A DNA stretch of 5,303 nucleotides from an uncultured Kouleothrix sp. (lineage in GTDB: Bacteria > Chloroflexota > Chloroflexia > Chloroflexales > Roseiflexaceae), in NCBI GenBank assembly GCA_937858455.1, contig CALLYN010000929.1, positions 1 through 5,303 of the forward strand. The letters are read 5' to 3'. This document shows, piece after piece, positions 1 through 4,925 of the stretch. The number at the start of each line of letters is the position of its first letter. Position 1 is the stretch's first letter. A program made the translations under genes and the position numbers. The notes beneath the pieces were generated by a model that saw only the letters and a list, made by a program, of their open reading frames with translations, had not been told where the DNA came from and made no database searches.

Positions 1-150
1 CCCCGCCGTGGGCGCAGCAGCGCTGGGCGCGGGGGTGGCAGCGCTGGGCACAGCGGCGCCGCAGGCGGCGAGGGCGACTCCGGCCGAGCCGAATCCAATC
101 ATGCGGAGCATCTGGCGGCGGGTGAGCTTCTCGTTGGTCGGGCGATTCAT
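1..150 (-). CDS. Tat-exported lipoprotein, probable ABC sugar-importer substrate-binding protein (N-terminus only)
   Basis: Only the first 50 codons are in the window; the reading frame stays open to the left edge. The protein starts MNRPTNEKLTRRQMLRMIG. It carries a twin-arginine motif (TRRQMLR, residues 10-16), a short hydrophobic stretch (about 17-29) and a lipobox ending LAAC, so Cys30 would be lipidated after signal peptidase II cleavage. An Ala/Pro/Ser/Thr-rich linker follows (about 31-50), as is usual between a lipid anchor and a folded domain. The start is decided by a strong AAGGAG at 163-158, 7 bases before the ATG. Tat-dependent lipoproteins of this form in sugar operons are typically extracellular solute-binding proteins of ABC importers. 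Its place 70 bases after a glycohydrolase and ribokinase, under a LacI regulator, fits that role. The lipoprotein call is firm. The solute-binding role rests on context because the binding domain lies outside the window. Confidence 0.75.
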   Translation of the reverse strand, partial: MNRPTNEKLTRRQMLRMIGFGSAGVALAACGAAVPSAATPAPSAAAPTAG

Positions 151-157
151 GGTCGTT

Positions 158-163
158 CTCCTT
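158..163 (-). promoter_or_regulatory. Ribosome binding site of the lipoprotein gene
   Basis: AAGGAG is followed by the 7-base spacer AACGACC and then ATG at 150. It is the best Shine-Dalgarno match in the window and fixes the start of a gene truncated by the left edge. Its strength suits a high-copy binding protein. Confidence 0.85.
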
Positions 164-188
164 GTCAGCTTCGACATCTATTCATGTT

Positions 189-211
189 CCGCCTGGCCCA
201 GTGGCCGGCGG
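189..211. repeat. GC-rich stem-loop between glycohydrolase and lipoprotein genes
   Basis: On the plus strand C189-C198 pairs with G203-G211 around the loop CAGT, with one bulged T at 194, giving about nine G:C pairs. It sits in the 70-base gap after the glycohydrolase stop codon and before the lipoprotein ribosome binding site. In the minus-strand transcript no U-run follows it, so it is unlikely to be a standard terminator. Hairpins at this place in sugar-importer operons can stabilise the downstream binding-protein mRNA and raise its level over the enzymes; that role here is an inference. Confidence 0.5.
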
Positions 212-220
212 GAGGAGCGC

Positions 221-2383
221 CTACAGCCCTGATGTCAGCTGCGCAACCGACACGGCGTCGGCGGCGAGTCGGCCTTCTTCAACGACGAGTGCCACGGCGC
301 CACCGGCAAGCGGGCGCTGCCGGTCGCGGGCGGTGAGCAGCGGCTGGCCATTGGCGCCGCTCCGATTGTGTGCCGGCGTCGCCCAGGCCCGCAGCTCGTC
401 GCCGCGTACCTCGAGACGCAGGTCGTAGGCCTGGCCAAGCTCCCAGGCGAAAGGCGCCTCGGCCAGCACCGTCTCGCCGTCGAGCACTTTGACGAGCTGG
501 AGCATCCCTGCGGAGCGAAGCAGCAGGGCGTAGTAGCGGCGCAGCCCCTGGACACGCGCGGCGAGGCCTGCGGCGCGCGCCAGGTGCGGCACGACGACGG
601 CGCGCACGGCATAGTCGGTCCAGTCGCGCGTGCCCTGGATCAGCAGGCCGCGGCCGCGGTTCTGGACGATGCGAAACGGCTCGGGCCACATTGGGTCGAA
701 CTGATCGACCGCGTCTACCCACGCCCGGCGCCACATCGTCCCGCCGCCCTCAGGCCGCGTGAAGGTGACCTGGGGTGTGCCGTCCCAGGTGAGCGCGTCG
801 AGATAAAGCGTGCCGTCGGCCCGGCCCTCCGAGCGGAGGGTGAGCCCGACGTCGATGATCGGCGCCCCGCCCAGGTCGGGGATGGCCCAGGTGAGCGACT
901 GAGCCGCGCCGGGGCTCAGCGTAGCAGACGCGCCCTCGACCGTGGCCGGCGCATCGTTGGGGCCATACACCCGAAGCGACAGGGCACAGCTCACCGGCGC
1001 CGTGTTGCTCGCATCGGCGCTCAACCAGGCCCGTACGGTCTGCCCTGGGTAGAGCGTTGGCGAGGCAAGCAGCTCGTACACGGCCATCTCCGGCGTACCC
1101 GGCGGAATGAATGCCGGGGTGGCGACGCGCGCCACGCGGCCGCGCGCAAGGTGGTGGTAGTGCAAGGCCAGGCTGCGCTCGCCGCGCTGGCTGTGGCCAG
1201 CGACATTCTCGAGCGCAACGACATCGCGGGCATAGGGGCTGTCGCCCGGCTGGAAGCCCTGCAGGCTACCGGGCAGCTCGAAGTGGAAGCGCGCGCCGCC
1301 CTTGGGCGCTAGCGGCGGAAGGCCGGCGAGGCAACGCCCGGCATTGGCCACGTGTACCGCCTCGGCGACGGCGTCGGTGATACAGCGCCCGCCGTCGACG
1401 GTTGGCAGAAAGATCCGGTCGGCGATCGGAGCGCGCCAGTCAGGGCCGGCGTCGAGCGCTCGCAGCCCGCCGCGGATCCCCAGCAGGCAGCCCAGGTTGC
1501 CGCTGTTGCAGTCGGTATCCCAGCCGCTGGTGTTAACGATCGTCATCGCGCGCTGGAAATCGTCGCCGCCGTACAGGAGCCCAAGAAGAATGAGGGCGTG
1601 GTTGGGCACGATATGGCAGTTGCCGCCGTAGATCTGGTAGCCATAGCGCGCCTCGATCCGCTCGCGGGTGCGGCGCCAATCGTCGTCGGCGGCGTGCCAC
1701 GCGCGCAGGTCGTCGTAGAGCCGGGCGATCACCGAGTCGGGCGGGATGGCCCTCGCTGCAGCGTCGAGCAGCCGGCCCAGGTCGTGCTCCACAAATGCCA
1801 GGGCTTCCATCGCCGCCAGCGCCTGCGCGCCATAGATCGCTTCGCCGTCGTGAGAAACGGACGCCGCGCGCCGCGCCAGGTCGGCGGCCCGCTCAGGATC
1901 GCCGGGGGCGACCATCGCCCAGCCGTCGACAAAGATCTGCGCGCCAATCTGCTCGGCCACCACCTTGCCGTTGCGGGCGATCGATCCGCTCTCTGGCGCG
2001 CCGACCCCGTCGCGCAAGTGCAGGTAGGCAGTGTGCTCGGTGGAGTTGCCGACGCCGCCCCACCAGAGCACGGTTCGCTGTGGCAGGATGTAGTTCAGCC
2101 ATGTCTGCGCGATCTGGGCCGGGGCGATCTCGGCAGGGTAGCCGTAGTCCTCGAGCGCGCGGAGGAATGTGAAAGTGCCAGACAGGTCGTCGTCGGTCAC
2201 GACAAGCTCGTGGTTCTTCAGAGCGACGTCGCGGCGCGCGTGGACGTAGTAGCGGATCTCGCCAAGCTGGCCCATGATCTGCTCGTATGTCCAGCCCTCG
2301 AATGGGCGGCCAAGGTAGACGCCGATCGTCTTGCCGAGCACCCCGGCGTAGACGCGCTCCAGGTAGTCAGGTGGAAGTGGCAT
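221..2383 (-). CDS. ADP-ribosylglycohydrolase-family protein with two C-terminal beta-sandwich-like domains
   Basis: This is a 720-residue protein, about twice the length of a bare ADP-ribosylglycohydrolase (DraG/ARH) domain. Residues 1 to about 350 hold the catalytic domain: AGVLGKTIGVYLGRPFEGW near the N-terminus (Glu29 in the usual acidic ligand position), TDDD at 63-66, an SHDGEAIYGAQA helix from 177, and SGWDTDC at 286-292. In DraG/ARH3 the equivalent Thr-Asp-Asp and Asp-x-Asp-Thr residues bind two Mg ions; here the final Thr is Cys292. Residues about 364-536 resemble a carbohydrate-binding jelly roll, ending in a typical LYLDALTWDG strand. Residues about 557-717 resemble a concanavalin A/LamG-like (DUF1080-type) sandwich. 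No signal peptide is visible, so it should be cytoplasmic. The ATG at 2383 is preferred over an upstream in-frame TTG (2398) because AAGGG lies 7 bases before it. The gene starts 11 bases after the ribokinase stop, implying translational coupling. It probably hydrolyses a ribosyl or related N/O-glycosidic bond; the true substrate is unknown. Confidence 0.88.
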   Translation of the reverse strand: MPLPPDYLERVYAGVLGKTIGVYLGRPFEGWTYEQIMGQLGEIRYYVHARRDVALKNHELVVTDDDLSGTFTFLRALEDYGYPAEIAPAQIAQTWLNYILPQRTVLWWGGVGNSTEHTAYLHLRDGVGAPESGSIARNGKVVAEQIGAQIFVDGWAMVAPGDPERAADLARRAASVSHDGEAIYGAQALAAMEALAFVEHDLGRLLDAAARAIPPDSVIARLYDDLRAWHAADDDWRRTRERIEARYGYQIYGGNCHIVPNHALILLGLLYGGDDFQRAMTIVNTSGWDTDCNSGNLGCLLGIRGGLRALDAGPDWRAPIADRIFLPTVDGGRCITDAVAEAVHVANAGRCLAGLPPLAPKGGARFHFELPGSLQGFQPGDSPYARDVVALENVAGHSQRGERSLALHYHHLARGRVARVATPAFIPPGTPEMAVYELLASPTLYPGQTVRAWLSADASNTAPVSCALSLRVYGPNDAPATVEGASATLSPGAAQSLTWAIPDLGGAPIIDVGLTLRSEGRADGTLYLDALTWDGTPQVTFTRPEGGGTMWRRAWVDAVDQFDPMWPEPFRIVQNRGRGLLIQGTRDWTDYAVRAVVVPHLARAAGLAARVQGLRRYYALLLRSAGMLQLVKVLDGETVLAEAPFAWELGQAYDLRLEVRGDELRAWATPAHNRSGANGQPLLTARDRQRPLAGGAVALVVEEGRLAADAVSVAQLTSGL

Positions 2384-2390
2384 ACGGATT

Positions 2391-2395
2391 CCCTT
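2391..2395 (-). promoter_or_regulatory. Ribosome binding site of the glycohydrolase gene
   Basis: AAGGG begins on the last base of the ribokinase TGA stop codon (2397-2395) and lies 7 bases before ATG 2383. A TTG at 2398, overlapping that stop, is in frame but would have no site at the right distance. This supports the 720-residue form and coupled translation with ribokinase. Confidence 0.65.
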
Positions 2396-3309
2396 CAAGC
2401 GCGATCGAGCAGTGCCAGCACCTCGCCGCGCGTCGGCATGGCAGCCTGGGCGCCGACGCGCGTCACGGCCAGCGCTCCGGCCGCGAGTCCCCAGCGGATC
2501 GCTTCGGCGAAAGGCTTGCCCTCGGCAAGCGCCACGGCGAGCCCGCCATTAAATGCATCACCGGCGGCCACGGTATCGCGGGCCACCACCGGGAAGCTGG
2601 GCAGTGAGAGCGTGCCGTCGGCGCTCGAAACCAGCGCGCCAGCCCTGCCGCGCTTGACGACGACGTTGCGTGCGCCGCGGGCGCGCAGCGCCTCGGCGGC
2701 GCGCGCCGCATCGGCCAGGCTTGCCACCGGGAAGCCGACAAGCGCGGCGGCCTCGGTCTCATTCGGCGTCAGCACGTCGACCAGTGCGATCAGGTCGTCT
2801 GGTAGCGCCTGGGCGGGCGCCGGGTCGAGGATCACAGTGACGCCACGGGTGCGGGCGTGCGCGGCGGCAGCAATCACCGCCAGAAGCGGTACCTCAAGTT
2901 GGAGCAGCAGCACGTCGGCTTCCGCAAGCAGCCCATCGAGCCGCGCCAGCTCGGCCAGGCCCACAGAGCTGTTCGCGCCAGGGATCACCACGATGGTGTT
3001 CTCGCCCGAGTCGTCAACGGTGATGAGCGCCATGCCCGAGGGAAGCTCAGGGTCATCGAGCACGCCACCGGCATCGACCCCTTCGTGAGTCAACCCGGCG
3101 CGCAGCGCAGCGCCGAAGCTGTCGATACCGAGGCGGCCCACCATTCGCGATGTTGCGCCGAGTCGGGCGCAGGCGACGGCCTGGTTGGCGCCTTTGCCAC
3201 CCGGCACGCTTCGAAACGTATGGCCCGTGAGCGTCTCGCCGGGATGCGGCAAATGCGGCGCGGTCACGACCAAGTCGATATTGATGCTGCCGAAGACTGC
3301 AATCACCAT
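2395..3309 (-). CDS. rbsK: Ribokinase (PfkB family)
   Basis: A 304-residue cytoplasmic kinase that phosphorylates D-ribose to ribose 5-phosphate with ATP; the length is normal for the family. Ribokinase marks run in order: GSINIDLV at 7-14 in the sugar site; GGKGANQA at 37-44, the first PfkB signature; GANS at 111-114; LLLQLEVP at 134-141; LDPAPA at 161-166; PNETEA at 182-187; and DTVAAGDAFNGG at 245-256, the second PfkB signature with Asp251 as catalytic base and the neighbouring Ala-Ala-Gly as anion hole. The C-terminal GAQAAMP segment also matches RbsK rather than fructokinase or adenosine kinase. Three start codons lie together (GTG 3312, ATG 3309, GTG 3306) behind GGGGGA at 3318-3313; ATG 3309 is chosen, with doubt of one codon either way. 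It lies between the LacI gene and the glycohydrolase, consistent with trapping ribose released by the latter. A related pentose or nucleoside substrate cannot be excluded. Confidence 0.92.
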   Translation of the reverse strand: MVIAVFGSINIDLVVTAPHLPHPGETLTGHTFRSVPGGKGANQAVACARLGATSRMVGRLGIDSFGAALRAGLTHEGVDAGGVLDDPELPSGMALITVDDSGENTIVVIPGANSSVGLAELARLDGLLAEADVLLLQLEVPLLAVIAAAAHARTRGVTVILDPAPAQALPDDLIALVDVLTPNETEAAALVGFPVASLADAARAAEALRARGARNVVVKRGRAGALVSSADGTLSLPSFPVVARDTVAAGDAFNGGLAVALAEGKPFAEAIRWGLAAGALAVTRVGAQAAMPTRGEVLALLDRA

Positions 3310-3312
3310 CAC

Positions 3313-3318
3313 TCCCCC
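3313..3318 (-). promoter_or_regulatory. Ribosome binding site of ribokinase
   Basis: The G-rich GGGGGA is the only purine-rich site before the start cluster. Spacing is 3 bases to ATG 3309 and 6 bases to GTG 3306. The short spacing to the ATG keeps GTG 3306 a serious alternative start. Confidence 0.5.
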
Positions 3319-3432
3319 ACATGCCTCGTGTCGGTGCAGGCAGCGCTTGGGTACGATGTGCTGCCCGCGCGCATCAGGACGCCGATTCGCTCAAGTGTGG
3401 CTCGGTGCGTCTTCGAGCGCGGGCAAATCGGC

Positions 3433-3457
3433 CTGGTTTGAGACAACAGCCAACCAG
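3433..3457. repeat. Inverted repeat CTGGTT-N13-AACCAG
   Basis: Six-base perfect arms enclose a 13-base loop, about 76 bases past the LacI stop codon in transcription order. It could form a weak hairpin. With no T-run after it, I do not call it a terminator. Confidence 0.3.
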
Positions 3458-3463
3458 CCGCAG

Positions 3464-3476
3464 CGGCCAATGGCCG
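3464..3476. repeat. 13-bp palindrome CGGCCAATGGCCG
   Basis: Six-base perfect arms surround one central base. The loop is too short for an RNA hairpin without losing pairs, so a protein-binding dyad is the likelier meaning if it has one. It has no resemblance to the CACGTG repeats before the LacI gene and may be chance in GC-rich DNA. Confidence 0.25.
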
Positions 3477-3532
3477 TGCAGAGAATAGGTGCGGTAATTC
3501 CGCTCAGTACTCAGTGCCTCAAGCGTGAACGA

Positions 3533-4555
3533 TCAGGCGGATGCGCGAATAATCAGCTCGAATGGCAGCTCCACGATGCGCGGCGTGTCGGGCGCTTCGC
3601 CGGCGATACGGCTGAAGAGCAGCGCGGCGGCCGAGCGACCCATCTGCTCCTGCGACTGGGCAATCGTCGTAAGCTGTGGCGACACCAGCTCGGCGGCGGA
3701 GATGTTGTCGAAGCCGACGACGGCGATATCGTCGGGAATAGCCAGGCCCGCCTCGCGGATCGCTTTCATCGCGCCAATCGCCATCAGGTCGTTGGCCGCG
3801 AAGATCGCGGTGGGCCGCGGGTTACGGGCAAGCAGCGCACGTGCGCCCTGGTAGCCGCCAACCTCGTTGAACGGCCCTTCCTCGATCAGCAGCTCGGCGA
3901 GCGGAGGCTGCTGGGCAGCGAGGGCCGCGTGATAGCCTTGGATGCGCCAGAGCCGTGGCGGGTTCTCCTCGACGCCCGCCAGCATAGCGATGTCCCGGTG
4001 GCCGCACTCGATCAGATACTCGACAGCGGCGCGGGCAGCGACCCCGTTATCCACATACACCCGGTCGACGGGCAGGTTGAGCGCATCCGGCCCAGCGATG
4101 GCGACAACGCTCACGCCGCTCTCGACCAGCGGGCGAAGCGCATCGAGATCCAGGTTGAACAGCACAACGATCAGGCCATCGACCCCGGCCTTATGGGCTG
4201 ATTCAAGGCATTTGCGCTCCAGCTCGATATCGCCATCGGTGTTGTACATCACCAGGTCGTAGCCGTGCTGGAGCGCCACATCCTGGATGCCGCGCTGGAA
4301 TGCCGGGTAGAACGGGTTCGTGATGTCGGGGATAATGCTGGCGATCGTGTAGGTCTTGCGCGTGCGCAGGCTCTGAGCGCTGCGATCCGGCACATAGCCG
4401 AGCTCGCGCATCGCGGCATAGATCCGCTCGCGCGTTTCGGCCGGTATGGTGACGGCGGAGTTGTTGGTGAGAACGTGCGAGACCGCCGCGCGCGAGACGC
4501 CGGCCAGGCGAGCAACATCGTGTTGCGTAGGACGCCCTTTTGCGACTTTGCCCAT
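3533..4555 (-). CDS. LacI-family transcriptional repressor
   Basis: A 340-residue DNA-binding regulator of the LacI/GalR family, of normal length. Residues about 11-30 form the helix-turn-helix (HDVARLAGVSRAAVSHVLT), followed by TRERIYAAMRELGYVPDRSAQSLRT, which covers the third helix and hinge (about 41-66). A periplasmic-binding-protein-like sensor core runs from about 70 to the end, with IIPDITNPFY at 74-83, DGLIV at 126-130, AIFAANDLMAIGA at 250-262 and VVGFDNI at 279-285, all family hallmarks. The ATG at 4555 puts the helix-turn-helix at the usual distance from the N-terminus; in-frame extension to GTG 4597 would add 14 residues coded by the operator repeats. No clear Shine-Dalgarno site precedes the ATG. 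It heads the cluster and has a strong promoter with tandem CACGTG repeats at its transcription start, so autoregulation and control of the whole operon are likely. The effector is unknown; ribose or a ribosyl compound is the natural guess from the neighbours. Confidence 0.93.
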   Translation of the reverse strand: MGKVAKGRPTQHDVARLAGVSRAAVSHVLTNNSAVTIPAETRERIYAAMRELGYVPDRSAQSLRTRKTYTIASIIPDITNPFYPAFQRGIQDVALQHGYDLVMYNTDGDIELERKCLESAHKAGVDGLIVVLFNLDLDALRPLVESGVSVVAIAGPDALNLPVDRVYVDNGVAARAAVEYLIECGHRDIAMLAGVEENPPRLWRIQGYHAALAAQQPPLAELLIEEGPFNEVGGYQGARALLARNPRPTAIFAANDLMAIGAMKAIREAGLAIPDDIAVVGFDNISAAELVSPQLTTIAQSQEQMGRSAAALLFSRIAGEAPDTPRIVELPFELIIRASA

Positions 4556-4577
4556 AGGTAACGTAGCCAATCTACAA

Positions 4578-4603
4578 CTATCACGTGCTACTATCACGTG
4601 CTA
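4578..4603. promoter_or_regulatory. Tandem operator candidate: two 13-bp repeats centred on CACGTG
   Basis: CTATCACGTGCTA occurs twice in perfect tandem, at 4578-4590 and 4591-4603. Each copy is a near-perfect dyad (TAtCACGTGcTA) with a central CG, the symmetry expected of LacI-family operators. The pair starts on the last base of the -10 element and covers the expected transcription start, so a bound repressor would block initiation. The dyad centres are 13 bp apart, too close for two full dimers to bind side by side on one face. The site may therefore work as a composite or as one dimer using alternating positions. Assignment to the adjacent LacI protein is inference from position and symmetry. 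Confidence 0.7.
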
Positions 4604-4631
4604 TTATAAAATGCGTATACTGCTTTGTCAA
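4603..4631 (-). promoter_or_regulatory. Consensus sigma70-type promoter of the lacI-rbsK-glycohydrolase-lipoprotein cluster
   Basis: On the minus strand TTGACA (4631-4626) and TATAAT (4608-4603) both match the consensus at six of six positions and are separated by the optimal 17 bp. Transcription would start near 4596, leaving a leader of about 40 bases before ATG 4555. It stands out as an AT-rich island in GC-rich DNA. Such a strong promoter would need repression, in keeping with the operator repeats that overlap its start point. Confidence 0.85.
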
Positions 4632-4637
4632 TACCCG

Positions 4638-4699
4638 GCTTCATGGTGGGGGTGTGGGCGCGGCTTCGCCGCCCCCCGAGCTTCCTTGTAGGGGTTTGG
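4638..4699. repeat. G-rich imperfect direct repeat, two 20-base copies
   Basis: The stretch at 4638-4657 and the one at 4680-4699 both read GCTTC-N-T-N-GT-N-GGGGT-N-TGG and agree at 16 of 20 bases, with a 42-base offset. The hairpin at 4656-4676 lies between them. This points to a repetitive intergenic element rather than unique promoter DNA. Confidence 0.5.
4656..4676. repeat. GC stem-loop with TTC loop
   Basis: Arms 4656-4664 (GGGCGCGGC) and 4668-4676 (GCCGCCCCC) pair at eight of nine positions around the loop TTC. It is the first of three hairpins in the region between the partial regulator gene and the lacI promoter. No U-run follows in either direction. Confidence 0.5.
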
Positions 4700-4726
4700 A
4701 AATTGGTCATCATCCAGCGGGGGGGG

Positions 4727-4749
4727 TTGGAGGGTCTGCGACCCTCCAA
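4727..4749. repeat. Perfect 10-bp stem-loop with TGC loop
   Basis: TTGGAGGGTC (4727-4736) and GACCCTCCAA (4740-4749) are exact reverse complements around TGC. An eight-G run (4719-4726) abuts it on the left. Read on the plus strand it is followed by TGGTTTTCG, a short T-run after four bases, so a weak plus-strand terminator is possible, though no plus-strand gene precedes it. Confidence 0.6.
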
Positions 4750-4761
4750 TGGTTTTCGTTG

Positions 4762-4801
4762 TTCGCGCTGTGGCAGAGCGGCGGCTCTGCCACAGCGCGA
4801 A
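4762..4801. repeat. Perfect 18-bp inverted repeat, 4-base loop
   Basis: Arms 4762-4779 (TTCGCGCTGTGGCAGAGC) and 4784-4801 are exact reverse complements around GGCG. This is the strongest secondary structure in the window. It lies about 125 bases past the stop codon of the partial upstream gene and 130 bases before the lacI promoter. Neither strand shows a U-run after it, so it is either a non-canonical terminator or insulator or part of a palindromic repeat element (REP/MITE-like). Confidence 0.7.
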
Positions 4802-4803
4802 AG

Positions 4804-4925
4804 AGCATCTGCGGGGAGGTTGTGGACTTTCCGACTTCTGGAGCCGGCTGCCATTCCACCGTCAAAACTGCGCGAGGGAGGCTTCAACCCTCATTCTACA
4901 AAGCTCTCCGCACGCGCATTGCTCA
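4804..4925. other. Gene-free stretch downstream of the partial regulator gene
   Basis: This completes the roughly 290-base gap between the lacI promoter and the stop codon at 4926. Apart from the weak hairpin at 4874-4892 I see no gene, promoter or repeat here. Short open frames on both strands lack recognisable protein features and cross the hairpins. Confidence 0.4.
4864..4892 (-). terminator. Weak terminator candidate after the partial upstream gene
   Basis: On the minus strand GAGGG (4892-4888) and CCCTC (4878-4874) form a 5-bp stem with a nine-base loop, about 33 bases past the stop codon at 4926. A run of four T (4867-4864) follows after six bases. The stem is short and the T-run is poor and late, so this is only a candidate; the 18-bp hairpin further on may do the job instead. 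Confidence 0.25.

Larger units (their letters stand above)
3310..3532. other. Gap between LacI and ribokinase genes, with short inverted repeats
   Basis: About 220 bases lie between the repressor stop codon and the ribokinase start. I see no good sigma70 promoter facing ribokinase and no copy of the CACGTG operator found before the repressor gene. Two inverted repeats are present: CTGGTT/AACCAG (3433-3438 and 3452-3457, 13-base loop) and CGGCCA-A-TGGCCG (3464-3476). Neither is followed by a U-run in the minus transcript. The region may hold a processed leader, a weak internal promoter or an operator of another type; none is shown by the sequence. Confidence 0.4.

Noticed and set aside
8..232. 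Plus-strand open frame over the left edge
   Set aside because: It overlaps the minus-strand lipoprotein start, which has a strong ribosome binding site, Tat motif and lipobox.
368..1312. Plus-strand open frame of 314 codons
   Set aside because: It is antisense to the glycohydrolase C-terminal half, is Arg/Ala-rich and has no recognisable domain.
1352..3088. Long plus-strand open frame (578 codons) antisense to the glycohydrolase and ribokinase
   Set aside because: It crosses two well-supported genes and their junction, shows low-complexity Ala/Ser/Arg-rich composition and no family motif. Long antisense frames are expected in GC-rich codon patterns.
3491..3503. Small inverted repeat GCGG-TAATT-CCGC near the LacI stop
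   Set aside because: Four-base arms are common by chance and no T-run follows in the transcription direction.
3185..4201. Plus-strand open frame of 338 codons
   Set aside because: It spans the ribokinase start, the gap and most of the LacI gene in antisense and has no protein-family signature.
4582..4600. CACGTG as a eukaryotic E-box or G-box
   Set aside because: All gene structure is bacterial; the hexamer is part of a larger dyad beside a bacterial promoter.
4646..4734. Possible G-quadruplex from the G-runs
   Set aside because: Four runs of at least three G with short loops do not occur together on one strand; the G8 run plus GGG gives at most three close tracts.
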